From Geothrix limicola (GTDB lineage Bacteria; Acidobacteriota; Holophagae; Holophagales; Holophagaceae), in assembly GCF_030268085.1 (NCBI RefSeq), contig NZ_BSDE01000009.1:106652-170651 (forward strand): 64,000 bases of DNA, written 5' to 3'. The translations under genes were made by a program, and so were the position numbers. Shown here one piece after another: positions 40,219 to 49,363 of the stretch (the stretch's first letter is position 1; each line of letters opens with the position of its first letter). Under the pieces are notes generated by a model. The model made no database searches. It had not been told where the DNA came from and worked only from the letters and a program-made list of their open reading frames with translations.

Positions 40219-41207
40219 TTGGCACCTTCTTTCGGGGTTTCCGGAGCCTTGGCGGACTCGGCGGCCTGGGGGGCCGGCGCAGGCTTCACCAGCTCGAAGG
40301 GGATCTCCTTGCGGAGGCCGTCCATCAGCTCGTTCCACACCTGCATCTGCCGCTCCTGCTGAGCCATCTTCTCGGCGGTCGGCTTGGCCTCCTCGAAGGG
40401 CACCTGGCGGGCGGGCTTGCGGTTCTCCACCTTCATCAGGTGGTAGCCGTACGACGTCTTCACGGGCGCGCCCACCTTGCCGACGGGCTGGGTACGGGCG
40501 GCGGCGCCGAATTCGGGCACCCAGCCCGAGGGATCGGCATCGGCATAAAGGCCGCCGTTGTCCTTGCTGCCGGGATCATCACTGTACTTCTTGGCGAGGG
40601 CATCGAACTTGGCGCCCTTCTTCAGCTCCGCCTGGATCTTCGCGATGCGGGCCTTGGCTTCGGCCTCCGTCACGCCCGGCTGGCCCTCGCCCTGCTTCAC
40701 CGACACGAGGATGTGCCGAACACTGACGAGGTCCGGCTGCTTGAAGCGCTCGGGGTGCTTCTCGTAGTAGGCCTTCACGTCCGGCTCGGCCACCACCAGC
40801 TTCTTCTGCAGGGCCTCGCTTTCCTTCGTCAGGAACTCGCGGGCCAGAAGGTCGTCCTTGGCACGGTCCAGGGCCCGCTGATAGCTGGGGTTCTTGTCGA
40901 GCTCCATGCGCTTGGCCTTGATGGAGAGGAGCTTGCTCTCGGCCATGTGCTTGACGAACTCGTCCTTGCCGCCCTGGATCATGAGGATCTGCATCTGCTC
41001 CTGCTGGCCCAGCAGCTGGAAGGCCGCCTGGAAATCCGCCTCGCTGATGGTGGTATCACCCACCTTCGCCAGCACCACATCCTCGGGCTTGGGCGCAGGG
41101 GCGGGAGCTGGAGCGGTAGCCGCTGGAGGGGCCTGGGGCGCGGCCTTCGCCGGTTCCTGGGCGACGACACCGAGGGCGATCAGGGACATGAGAGACGCAC
41201 GAAGCAT
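40215..41207 (-). CDS. PpiC/PrsA-like parvulin peptidyl-prolyl isomerase
   Basis: 330 residues. Signal peptide (cut near GVVAQE), Pro/Ala linker, SurA_N-like helices (~45-155), then a parvulin domain with VSVRHILVSVKQ, KYSDDPGSKDNGG and YGYHLMKVENRK. A Pro/Ala-rich tail ends it. It is a periplasmic folding catalyst. AAGGAAACCC precedes ATG 41207. It is the first gene of the operon parvulin-SurA-S4-YhaM. Confidence 0.9.
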   Translation of the reverse strand: MLRASLMSLIALGVVAQEPAKAAPQAPPAATAPAPAPAPKPEDVVLAKVGDTTISEADFQAAFQLLGQQEQMQILMIQGGKDEFVKHMAESKLLSIKAKRMELDKNPSYQRALDRAKDDLLAREFLTKESEALQKKLVVAEPDVKAYYEKHPERFKQPDLVSVRHILVSVKQGEGQPGVTEAEAKARIAKIQAELKKGAKFDALAKKYSDDPGSKDNGGLYADADPSGWVPEFGAAARTQPVGKVGAPVKTSYGYHLMKVENRKPARQVPFEEAKPTAEKMAQQERQMQVWNELMDGLRKEIPFELVKPAPAPQAAESAKAPETPKEGAK

Positions 41208-41241
41208 GGGTTTCCTTGGGTTCGAAACGCGGGCGGTCGCC

Positions 41242-41922
41242 TTAGCGGCGCCGGCCGCCGAGAAGGTTCATCAGCGAGATGAAGATGTTGTAGAGGCTCA
41301 CGAAGAGGGCCAAGGCGAAGCCGGCCGGATCACCGAAATCATTGGTGCGGAGCATGGCCGAGGTGTCCCAGAGCAGCTTCGCTGAGCAGGCGATGACCGC
41401 CACGCCGGAAATGATGAGCCGGAACGTCTCCAGGTGGAAGATCGCCGCCGCCAGGCTGCCGAAGAACATCACGGTGATGCCGACGATGACGAAATTGCGG
41501 AGGAAGCTGAAGTCCTTCTTGGACACGAAGGCCGTCACGGTGAGGGTCATGAAGACGACGCCCGTGAGACCGAAGGCCATGAACACCGGCATGAACCCCG
41601 CGCCCTGGGCGATCACCAGGGCCACGATGCCCGCGATGACCCCCGAGACGAAGGTGAACAAACCGTAGGCCACCTTGTTCAGCGGCTTCCGGCGGCTGAC
41701 CGAGGAGGCGAACATCAGGGTGCCGAACTGGATCCCGAAGAGCACCCACCCCAGAAAGCTCCCGGCGACCGGCACCAGGGCCATCGCCACGAAGGGCGCG
41801 CTGAGGGCGCCCAGGGCCGCCACGGCGAAACCGCCCATGAGCCACAGGTAGACGTTCCGGACAAAATCGATCCGGGACCGGGTCCCTTCCGAAGCTCCCT
41901 GCCACGACTGCTGAAGATCCAT
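41242..41922 (-). CDS. Bax inhibitor-1 family membrane protein
   Basis: 226 residues with seven membrane helices and the BI-1 family layout, including VYLWLMGGFAVAALGA at the N-terminus and LYNIFISLMNLLGGRR at the end. Members (YccA, YbhL, YetJ) are inner-membrane proteins; YetJ is a calcium leak channel. ATG 41922 is preferred over TTG 41934 because GGAG lies six bases before it. It is divergent from bioF. Confidence 0.92.
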   Translation of the reverse strand: MDLQQSWQGASEGTRSRIDFVRNVYLWLMGGFAVAALGALSAPFVAMALVPVAGSFLGWVLFGIQFGTLMFASSVSRRKPLNKVAYGLFTFVSGVIAGIVALVIAQGAGFMPVFMAFGLTGVVFMTLTVTAFVSKKDFSFLRNFVIVGITVMFFGSLAAAIFHLETFRLIISGVAVIACSAKLLWDTSAMLRTNDFGDPAGFALALFVSLYNIFISLMNLLGGRRR

Positions 41923-42011
41923 GCCACGCTCCAAGGGAGATCCGGACGCGGATCCCTCTCAGATCCTAACATTCCCCCACCTTTCCCTGCCGTGAGCGGC
42001 CCCGAGGTTCC

Positions 42012-43151
42012 GTGATCCCCTCCCCCTGGCAAACGCGCCTCCAGCAACAGGCCGAGCGGCGCCAATCCTTGGGCCGCAACCGCGACATCCGGCCCCCGGC
42101 CGGGGTGGATCTCTGTTCCAACGACTACCTGGGGCTGCGACGCGATCCCCGCTTGGCCGAGGCCGCCGCCGAGGCCGCCAGGGCCCACGGCGCCGGGGCC
42201 GGGGCCGCCCGCCTCCTGCGCGGCACCTGCCCCCTCCACGAGGATTTGGAGGCCGACTTGGCCGCCTGGAAGGGCACGGAGGCCTGCCTGCTCTTCAATA
42301 CCGGCTTTCAGGCCAACGCCACCCTGATCCCGGCCCTGGTGGGCCGGGGCGACGGCGTCTTTTCGGACGCCCTCAACCACGCCTCCATCGTGGATGGCTG
42401 CCGCATGGCCAAGGCCGGCGGCGCCCACGTGGGCATCTTCCGTCACCTCGATCTGGGGGATCTGGCCTCGCAGCTTGCCGCCTGGCGCGCCGGGGCCCCG
42501 CCTCAGGCCCAGGCCCTCGTGGCCACGGATGCCGTCTTCAGCATGGACGGCGACGCGGCGGACCTGCCGGCCCTGCTTGAGGTGTGCGACCGGCATGATG
42601 CCCTGCTGCTCATCGATGAGGCCCACACCACGGGCCTGCTGGGCGCCGACGGTGCGGGACTGGCCCAGGCCCAGGGCCTGCACGGGCGCATCCCCCTCGT
42701 CATGGGCACCCTCGGCAAGGCGCTGGGATCCTTCGGTGCCTTCGTCTGCTGCGACCGGCTGCTGCGCGACCACCTCCTCAACACGGCCCGGGGCTTCATC
42801 TTCTCGACGGCCCTCCCGCCACCGGTTCTCGGCGCAGCTCTGGAAGGCATCCGACTCGCGCGCGCCGAGCCCTGGCGGCGCCAGCGGGCCCTGGCGCTCG
42901 CCGGCCGCCTGCGTGCGGCCCTCGGGCAACCCGGTCAGCCCTCGGCCATCGTGCCCGTGTTCGTCGGCGCCGATGCGGATGCGGTGCGCCTCGCGGCCCT
43001 GCTCCAGGACGAGGGTTTCGACGTGCGGGCCGTGCGTCCGCCCACCGTGCCCGAAGGCTCGGCCCGCCTGCGCATCACCACCGGCGCCCACCTGGAGGAA
43101 GGCCAGATCGAGGCTCTCATCCAGGCCCTCGGCAGGCTCCTGGATCACTGA
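42012..43151 (+). CDS. bioF: 8-amino-7-oxononanoate synthase
   Basis: 379 residues, PLP-dependent alpha-oxoamine synthase fold. It condenses pimeloyl-ACP/CoA with alanine in biotin synthesis. Motifs: CSNDYLGL, LFNTGFQANATLIPAL, DEAHTTGLLG, and TLGKALGSFGAF with the PLP-binding lysine. Start is GTG 42012 with a GAGG ribosome site. bioD and bioA follow, separated by a TPR gene. BioF is preferred over KBL (2-amino-3-ketobutyrate ligase) because of this context. Confidence 0.93.
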   Translation: MIPSPWQTRLQQQAERRQSLGRNRDIRPPAGVDLCSNDYLGLRRDPRLAEAAAEAARAHGAGAGAARLLRGTCPLHEDLEADLAAWKGTEACLLFNTGFQANATLIPALVGRGDGVFSDALNHASIVDGCRMAKAGGAHVGIFRHLDLGDLASQLAAWRAGAPPQAQALVATDAVFSMDGDAADLPALLEVCDRHDALLLIDEAHTTGLLGADGAGLAQAQGLHGRIPLVMGTLGKALGSFGAFVCCDRLLRDHLLNTARGFIFSTALPPPVLGAALEGIRLARAEPWRRQRALALAGRLRAALGQPGQPSAIVPVFVGADADAVRLAALLQDEGFDVRAVRPPTVPEGSARLRITTGAHLEEGQIEALIQALGRLLDH

Positions 43152-43239
43152 TTTCGCTGCCGCTGGAAAGGCGCCGGAACCCCCGGGCCCCACCTGTGGG
43201 AGAATCCTAACGGACCACAGGGTCATCAGGAGGTGCCGC

Positions 43240-43881
43240 TTGAACCGCAACATCATGCTCGCCCTGGCTGGAGGTCTCGTCGCTGGATTCATCGCGGGGT
43301 ACTTCGTGTTCAGCGGTGGATCCAAGGAAGAGGCCGGTCCTGTCGTGGCCGCGCCCACGGCCCCGGTGATGCAGGCGCCTTCGCTCGGCGGCGGGATGCC
43401 CGGTGGCATGCCTGGCGCGGCCCCCAGTGGCATGCCAGGCGCCATGCCGGCCGCTCCTCCCAGCGCCGAAACCATGGCCCGCATCTCCCGCATCGAAGCG
43501 GCGGTGCTGGCCGATCCCAAGAACCACGACGCCTGGGTGGCCCTCGGCAACGAGTACTTCGATTCCCACCAGGCCCAGAAGGCCGTGGACGCCTACGCCA
43601 GGGCCCTCAGCCTCAAGCCCGGCGATCCCAACGTCCTCACCGACCAGGGCGTGATGTACCGCCAGCTCGGCCAGTTCGACAAGGCCCTCGCCAACTTCCA
43701 GAAGGCCAACAAGCAGGATCCCAACCACGTCCAGAGCCTCTTCAACATCGGCATCGTCTATGCCAATGACCTGAACAAGCCCGCCGAGGCGGAGAAGGCC
43801 TGGAACAAGATCCTGACCACGGCCCCCAACAGCGAACAGGCCGGCCAGGCCCGCCAGATGCTCAGCCAGCTGAAGAAGTAG
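43240..43881 (+). CDS. Membrane-anchored TPR protein in the biotin cluster
   Basis: 213 residues from TTG 43240, which has a near-perfect AGGAGGTG ribosome site six bases upstream. One membrane helix (~6-25), a Gly/Met/Pro-rich linker with GGMPGGMPG-type repeats (~45-75), then three TPR units (~85-205; AWVALGNEYFDSHQAQKAVD). Predicted protein-protein interaction scaffold facing the periplasm. It has no known role in biotin synthesis and simply sits between bioF and bioD. Confidence 0.85.
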   Translation: MNRNIMLALAGGLVAGFIAGYFVFSGGSKEEAGPVVAAPTAPVMQAPSLGGGMPGGMPGAAPSGMPGAMPAAPPSAETMARISRIEAAVLADPKNHDAWVALGNEYFDSHQAQKAVDAYARALSLKPGDPNVLTDQGVMYRQLGQFDKALANFQKANKQDPNHVQSLFNIGIVYANDLNKPAEAEKAWNKILTTAPNSEQAGQARQMLSQLKK

Positions 43882-43897
43882 ACGGGTCTATCCAGCG

Positions 43898-44515
43898 ATG
43901 CTGAATTTCGATGCGCTTCCGAGTCCGCTCTGGGTGCTGGGCACCGGCACGGGCGTGGGCAAGACCTTCGTGTCGGCCCGCATCGCCGAGGCCTGGGCCC
44001 AAAGCGCACCAGTGACCTACCGCAAGCCCTTCCAGACCGGCGTGGACCGGGCCGATGATCCCGAAGCCGACGCCACCTACCTGAAGCGGCCGGGCGTGAC
44101 GGTGGAGAACCACATCCTGCTGAAGGCGCCGCTGGCGCCCCTGGCCGCCGCCCAGCGCGAAGGGAAGACCCTCGACCTGGCCGCCACCGCGGCCTGGTGC
44201 CGGCGGCCCGCGGAAAGCGCCCATGGCCGGGTCCTGCTCGAAGGCGTGGGCGGGCTCATGGTGCCCCTCGCGCCGTCCACGCACTTCCTCGCCTGGGCCA
44301 CGGATCTGAAGATCCCCTGCGTGCTCGTGGCCCTGGGCGGCCTGGGCACCCTGAACCACACCCTGCTCTCCGCCGAAGCCCTCATGTTGCGCGGCTGGCG
44401 CCTCGAGGCGGTGCTGCTCAACCCCGGCGCCGACGGCGCCACGCTCGAGGCCGCCGAAGAGAACGCGGCGGTGCTGCGCGGGTTTCTGCCGGTACTGGTT
44501 CACGTCCTAAACTGA
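43898..44515 (+). CDS. bioD: Dethiobiotin synthetase
   Basis: 205 residues. The P-loop reads GTGTGVGKTFVSARIA, and VLLEGVGGLMVPL is the second family motif. BioD carboxylates 7,8-diaminononanoate with ATP and CO2 to dethiobiotin. The Lys in YRKPFQTG (substrate binding) is present. It lies 16 bases after the TPR gene and four bases before bioA. Confidence 0.94.
   Translation: MLNFDALPSPLWVLGTGTGVGKTFVSARIAEAWAQSAPVTYRKPFQTGVDRADDPEADATYLKRPGVTVENHILLKAPLAPLAAAQREGKTLDLAATAAWCRRPAESAHGRVLLEGVGGLMVPLAPSTHFLAWATDLKIPCVLVALGGLGTLNHTLLSAEALMLRGWRLEAVLLNPGADGATLEAAEENAAVLRGFLPVLVHVLN
44508..44513 (+). promoter_or_regulatory. Candidate -10-like hexamer before bioA
   Basis: TAAACT lies exactly six bases before ATG 44520, overlapping the bioD stop. 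The spacer GAGGGC could instead be a poorly spaced ribosome site, so either leaderless or normal translation is possible. Confidence 0.25.
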
Positions 44516-44519
44516 GGGC

Positions 44520-45884
44520 ATGCCGAGCCCCCTGCCTCCCGACTGGTCCGATCGCCTCGCCCTGGACCGGGCCCACGTCTGGCACCCCTTCACGCAGATG
44601 AAGGTCCACGAAGCCGATCCGCCGATGCCCGTCATCGGCGGCGAGGGCTGTGACCTGCTGCTGGCCAACGGCGAGCGCGTGCTGGACGGCATCTCCAGCT
44701 GGTGGACCTGCCTCCACGGCCACGGCCATCCCCGCCTCGTGAGCGCCCTCGAGCGCCAAGCCGCGCGCCTCGATCACGTGATGTTCGCGGGCTTCACCCA
44801 CGAACCCGCCCTCGAGCTGGTGACGCGGCTGCGGCCGAAGCTGCCCGGGAACCTCACCCGCGCCTTCTTCTCGGACAACGGCAGCACGGCCGTGGAAGTG
44901 GCCCTGAAGATGGCCTTCCAGGCCCAACTGCAGCGCGGCGAAAAGGGACGCATCCGCTTCGGCGCCCTGCGTAGCGGCTACCACGGCGACACCCTCGGCG
45001 CCGTGGGCGTGGGCGAGCTGGAAAACTTCATGACGGGCCTCTTCAGCCCCCTTCTGCTGGCCTGCGATCGACTGGAGGTGCCCGAGGATCCGCGCTGCGA
45101 ACTCCATCCCGATCTGACGGGCTGGCCCGAGACACTGGCCTCCGCCCGCCAGGGCATGCGCGCCTTCTTCGACGCCCACGGCGAGCGCATGGCGGCCTTC
45201 ATCGCCGAGCCGCTCATCCAGTGCGCGGGCGGCATGCGCATGTGGCCGCCCGAGCTGCTGCAGGAGCTGCGCGCGCAGTGCGATGCCCACGGCGTCTACC
45301 TCATCCTTGACGAGGTGGCCACGGGCTTCGGGCGTACGGGCACCTTCCTCGCGTGCGAACAAGCGGGCGTGGCGCCTGACCTGCTCTGCCTCTCCAAGGG
45401 CCTCACGGGCGGCACCCTGCCCCTGTCCCTCACCTGGGCCACCGAAGCCATCTACGCGCACTTCTGGGGCGAGCCCAGTTCGGGGCGCGCCTTCCTGCAC
45501 GGGCACAGCTACACGGGCAACCCCACCGCCTGCGCCGTCGCCTGCGCCAGCCTCGCCCTCTTCGACGACGAGCCCGTGCTGGCCAACGCCCGTGACATCC
45601 ACACCGCCATGAAGGAGGCCTTCACGGCCCTCGCCGCCCATCCCGGCGTGCGCCAGGCGCGGGTGCTCGGCACCATTGGCGCCTGCCGGCTGGTTGATCC
45701 TTCCACCGGGCAGGCCCACGATCCCGAGTCGCGCTTCGGCTGGCGCCTCCATCGCCGCGCCCTTGATCAGGGCCTGCTGGTGCGGCCCATCGGCGACTGC
45801 ATGTACCTCATGCCGCCCCTCTGCACGCCTCCCGCGCGCATCCGCGAAGCCACCGAGACCCTGCTGAAGCTGCTGTCCCGCTAG
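44520..45884 (+). CDS. bioA: Adenosylmethionine-8-amino-7-oxononanoate aminotransferase
   Basis: 454 residues, class III PLP aminotransferase. It moves an amino group from SAM to 8-amino-7-oxononanoate. BioA-type N-terminus HVWHPFTQMK, SSWWTCLHGHGHP, metal/PLP pocket LDEVATGFGRTG, and PLP lysine in CLSKGLTGG. With bioF and bioD it gives three of the four core steps; bioB is not in the window. Confidence 0.96.
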   Translation: MPSPLPPDWSDRLALDRAHVWHPFTQMKVHEADPPMPVIGGEGCDLLLANGERVLDGISSWWTCLHGHGHPRLVSALERQAARLDHVMFAGFTHEPALELVTRLRPKLPGNLTRAFFSDNGSTAVEVALKMAFQAQLQRGEKGRIRFGALRSGYHGDTLGAVGVGELENFMTGLFSPLLLACDRLEVPEDPRCELHPDLTGWPETLASARQGMRAFFDAHGERMAAFIAEPLIQCAGGMRMWPPELLQELRAQCDAHGVYLILDEVATGFGRTGTFLACEQAGVAPDLLCLSKGLTGGTLPLSLTWATEAIYAHFWGEPSSGRAFLHGHSYTGNPTACAVACASLALFDDEPVLANARDIHTAMKEAFTALAAHPGVRQARVLGTIGACRLVDPSTGQAHDPESRFGWRLHRRALDQGLLVRPIGDCMYLMPPLCTPPARIREATETLLKLLSR

Positions 45885-45910
45885 GGGCCCCCGCTCACTC
45901 AGGCGCTCAC

Positions 45911-46822
45911 TCAGGGGACGACGGGCACCGTTGAATATCCGGAGCCCTTGGCCTCGATCCGCACGAGGCGCGGTAGGTGGGCGCCCGCCAACACCGCCTT
46001 CGACTGGGCGGCTTTCCTGAAGAGCTCCTGCCGGATCCGGATGGCCTGCTCGCCATCCGCATCGAAGGACACGCCCACTTCGGGCCGCTCGAACTGCACG
46101 GCGCCGAAGTGCATGAGGTCGCCCAGGCACCAGAGCTCGCGGCCTTCGGAGCTGAAGGCGTAGACCGTGTGCCCCCCCGTGTGACCGTGGGCCGCGATGG
46201 CGCGAAGGCCTGGCAGCAGTTCCGCCCCATCCTCGAAGGTGCCGAAGGCGCCTTCCTTTTCATAGACCGCGAAGAGCGCCTTCAGCTTGGGGATGCGTTC
46301 CCGCAGGCGCTCCGGCAGGGTGGTGGGTTCGCCCAGCCAGAAGGCCTGCTCGCGGCGCGGCACAAGGAGCTTGGCCTTGGGGAAGGCCCGGCTGCCGTCG
46401 GCCTTCAGCAGGCCGCCGATGTGATCGAAGTGGTAGTGCGTAATCACGATCAGATCGATGTCCGTCGGCGCCACGCCGGCCTCTGCCAGCCGTTCCATCA
46501 GGTGCCCCGCATCCACCTCGGGATTTTTGCCGATGCCCGTGTCCACGAGTACGGTCTTTCCGCCCAGGCGCACGAGGTAGGCGTTCACGGGCGTCACCGC
46601 CGCGTCCTTGCCGCCCAGCATCCGCCGGGCGTCGGCCGGCGCGAGACCCTTGAGCAGGGAGGCTTCGAGGGGGATCTCTCCGTCCTTTAGCGTCCAGACC
46701 TGCATCTGGCCGAGGCGCAGCGGCTCGATGTGGGCGGTTTTCACGCCGCCGGGTTCGATGGCGGATTGCGTCATGGCGACCACGGGCATGAGGAGGCTGA
46801 TGAGAAGGGATCGGGTGAGCAT
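45911..46822 (-). CDS. Exported metallo-beta-lactamase-fold hydrolase
   Basis: 303 residues. Signal peptide to ~20. MBL fold with zinc-binding THYHFDHIGG, further His in AAHGHTGGHT, Asp in LGDLMHFG and His near the end. The family includes lactonases, beta-lactamases and other hydrolases; substrate unknown. Start ATG 46822 has no ribosome site but a TAGCCT hexamer six bases upstream. It converges with bioA. Confidence 0.87.
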   Translation of the reverse strand: MLTRSLLISLLMPVVAMTQSAIEPGGVKTAHIEPLRLGQMQVWTLKDGEIPLEASLLKGLAPADARRMLGGKDAAVTPVNAYLVRLGGKTVLVDTGIGKNPEVDAGHLMERLAEAGVAPTDIDLIVITHYHFDHIGGLLKADGSRAFPKAKLLVPRREQAFWLGEPTTLPERLRERIPKLKALFAVYEKEGAFGTFEDGAELLPGLRAIAAHGHTGGHTVYAFSSEGRELWCLGDLMHFGAVQFERPEVGVSFDADGEQAIRIRQELFRKAAQSKAVLAGAHLPRLVRIEAKGSGYSTVPVVP

Positions 46823-46828
46823 CGGAAA

Positions 46829-46834
46829 AGGCTA
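46829..46834 (-). promoter_or_regulatory. Candidate -10 for a leaderless MBL-fold hydrolase mRNA
   Basis: TAGCCT on the minus strand exactly six bases before ATG 46822, with no Shine-Dalgarno sequence between. Confidence 0.4.
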
Positions 46835-46948
46835 CCCGATTTTCCCGGGAGCCAAGGGCTGGAAGACCTGCTCTCTTCGCTCGCGCAATGACGACGCCAG
46901 AGTGATGTTCATCCGGCGGTACACTGGTCTTTTGCCTTGGAGTGCGCG

Positions 46949-47968
46949 ATGAAGCTGGTGACTTTCCTGCAGACTGGAAGCGAGAAGATCGGCGCCATCC
47001 TGGCCGATGGCCGCATTCTCGATCTGGGTGCCGCCGAGGCCCGCCTGGCCGTGGACATGCTCACCCTCATCCGCCGCCAGGATGGGCTCATGCCCCTGGC
47101 CCGCCGCATGGCCGAGCATCCGCCGGCCCATGCCCTCGTGGATCCGGCCTCCGTGCAGCTGCTGGCACCCATCCCGCGCCCCGTCTCCATGCGGGACGGC
47201 TACGCCTTCCGCCAGCACGTCTCCACCGCCCGCCGCAACCGCGGCCTCGACATGATTCCCGAGTTCGACCTCTTCCCCGTCACCTACTTCACCAACCACC
47301 TGGCGGTCACGGGCCCCGGCGAAGTGAGGGTGCAGGACCACCATCTGGTGCGCCTGGATTTCGAGCTGGAGGTGGCCATCGTCACCGGCCGCCCCCTGCG
47401 GAACGCCACCCTGGAAGAGGCCGACGATGCCATCTTCGGATACATGGTGATGAACGACTGGAGCGCTCGCATGCTCCAGATGGAGGAGATGAAGCTCTCT
47501 CTCGGCCCCTGCAAGGGCAAGGATTTTGCGACCAGTCTCGGCCCCTGGCTCGTGACCAAGGACGAGCTGAAGCTGGAAAAGACCCCCAAGGGCGAGATCC
47601 TGCATGCGCCCATGACCTGCACGGTCAATGGACAGCGATTGTCCAACGGCGACGTCGACAGCATGAACTGGACCTTTGCGCAGATCCTGCAGCGGACGAG
47701 CTACGGCATCCAGATGCACCCGGGCGAAGTCATCGGCAGCGGCACCGTGGGGACGGGCTGCCTGCTCGAACTGAACGGCTCCAAGATCACCGACAACCTG
47801 TGGCTCAAGGCCGGCGACGAGGTCGTCATGGAGATCGAGGGCCTGGGCCGCCTCGTGAACACGGTCGTCCACGTGCCCGAGCGCCTGAGCGACATGCCGC
47901 CGCACCTGGTGGGCGGAACGCTTCCGGACCTCTACGCCGGCTCGCCCTCGGGCGAAGCCGGGGAGTGA
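46949..47968 (+). CDS. Fumarylacetoacetate hydrolase family protein
   Basis: 339 residues from ATG 46949 (GGAG six bases upstream; TACACT at 46920-46925 is a candidate -10). FAH fold with metal-binding LDFELEVAIV (Glu-x-Glu) and MNDWSARMLQ. In tyrosine breakdown FAH splits fumarylacetoacetate into fumarate and acetoacetate, and hpd plus dioxygenase genes lie 7-10 kb away. FAH-family enzymes also act on other acylpyruvates, so the exact substrate is inferred. Confidence 0.85.
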   Translation: MKLVTFLQTGSEKIGAILADGRILDLGAAEARLAVDMLTLIRRQDGLMPLARRMAEHPPAHALVDPASVQLLAPIPRPVSMRDGYAFRQHVSTARRNRGLDMIPEFDLFPVTYFTNHLAVTGPGEVRVQDHHLVRLDFELEVAIVTGRPLRNATLEEADDAIFGYMVMNDWSARMLQMEEMKLSLGPCKGKDFATSLGPWLVTKDELKLEKTPKGEILHAPMTCTVNGQRLSNGDVDSMNWTFAQILQRTSYGIQMHPGEVIGSGTVGTGCLLELNGSKITDNLWLKAGDEVVMEIEGLGRLVNTVVHVPERLSDMPPHLVGGTLPDLYAGSPSGEAGE

Positions 47969-48053
47969 TCCCCATCCGGATGGCGGTCGAAACCGTCGCC
48001 CAAACAGTCGCCCAGTCGTTGCCCAATGGCCTTCCCTGGACCATGATGGCGGC

Positions 48054-49352
48054 ATGATCCGGCCCCTGAAGCTCCGTCACCTGGTCGTCCTCCTGATGGG
48101 CCTGGCCCTCGCCGCCCAGGAACCTTCGCTCATCCGGGCGGGGCGCCTGCTGGATGTGCGCACGGGACAGGTGCAGACGGATCGCGGGCTGCTCATCCAG
48201 GCGGGCCGCATCGCCGCCAGCGGGCCCTGGGCGCAGGTTTCGGCCTCGGCACCCAAGGGCGCGACCGTCCTCGACCTCTCGGACCAGTTCGTCCTGCCGG
48301 GCCTCATCGAGGCCCACACCCACGTGCTGCTGCAGGGCAATCGCCTCAGCCAGGACTACGCCGACCAGATCCTCAAGGAGAGCGTGCCCTATCGCACCCT
48401 GCGCGGGGCGGTGGCGGCGCGTTCGGCCCTGTTGTGGGGTTTCACGACCCTGCGGGATCTGGGCAGCGAAGGTGCGGGATACGCGGACGTGGATCTGAAG
48501 AAGGCCATCGAGGCCGGCGTCATCCCCGGCCCGCGGCTCTTCGTGGCCGGTCGCGCCTTTTCGGCCACCGGCACCTACCCGCTGCAGAACTACGCCTGGG
48601 AGCTGGACCTGCCCTCGGGCGTGCGCGTGGTGGATGGCGTGGAGCCCATCCGCCAGGCCGTGCGCGACGAAGTGCGGCGCGGCATCGATTGGGTGAAGGT
48701 CTACGTGGACCGCAGCGCCTACCTCGGCGACGACGGACGCCTGCGCTCCCTGACCAACTACCGGCCCGAGGAGCTGAAGGCCTTCGTGGAGGAGGCCCAC
48801 CGCCTCGGCAAACGCACCTCGGCCCACGTGAAGGGCTGGGATGGCATCGACGCGGCGCTAACCGCGGGCTTCGACACGCTGGAGCACGCCGACGGCTTCA
48901 CGGACGATCTGCTGGAGCGCGCCCTGAAGCAGGGCACCTTCTGGTGCCCCACCATCTACGCGGGCGTCTGGGTGGCCGACGGACGGGGCCCCCTCGGCCA
49001 CCTGTATCCGAAGCTCCTCGCTGCGGCCTTCCGCAAGGGGCTCGCCAAGGGCGTGAAGATCGCCCTCGGCAGCGATGCGGGCGCCTTCCCCTGGACCGAG
49101 AACCCCGCCAAAGAACTGGCCCTGATGGTCGATCGCGGCATGACACCCCTGCAGGCCCTGCAATCCGCCACCCTCGTCGCCGCGGACCTGCTGGGCGCGA
49201 AGGATCTGGGCACCCTGGAACCCGGTGCCCATGCGGATCTCATCGCTCTCGCCGAAGACCCCACGAAGGACATCACGGCGCTCCAGCGCCTGCGCACCGT
49301 CGTCAAGGGCGGCGCCGTGATCCGCGGGGACCGCAGCCGTCCGAACCAGTGA
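48054..49352 (+). CDS. Exported amidohydrolase (prolidase/imidazolonepropionase-like)
   Basis: 432 residues, signal peptide to ~22. TIM-barrel amidohydrolase with EAHTHV (HxH metal site), a probable carbamylated Lys in WVKVYVDR, His in SAHVKGWDG and LEHADGF, and Asp in LGSDAGAFPW. Related exported enzymes are Xaa-Pro or Xaa-Arg dipeptidases. Twelve bases separate it from the flavin-reductase gene. Substrate unknown. Confidence 0.88.
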   Translation: MIRPLKLRHLVVLLMGLALAAQEPSLIRAGRLLDVRTGQVQTDRGLLIQAGRIAASGPWAQVSASAPKGATVLDLSDQFVLPGLIEAHTHVLLQGNRLSQDYADQILKESVPYRTLRGAVAARSALLWGFTTLRDLGSEGAGYADVDLKKAIEAGVIPGPRLFVAGRAFSATGTYPLQNYAWELDLPSGVRVVDGVEPIRQAVRDEVRRGIDWVKVYVDRSAYLGDDGRLRSLTNYRPEELKAFVEEAHRLGKRTSAHVKGWDGIDAALTAGFDTLEHADGFTDDLLERALKQGTFWCPTIYAGVWVADGRGPLGHLYPKLLAAAFRKGLAKGVKIALGSDAGAFPWTENPAKELALMVDRGMTPLQALQSATLVAADLLGAKDLGTLEPGAHADLIALAEDPTKDITALQRLRTVVKGGAVIRGDRSRPNQ

Positions 49353-49363
49353 GGTTTGCCACC

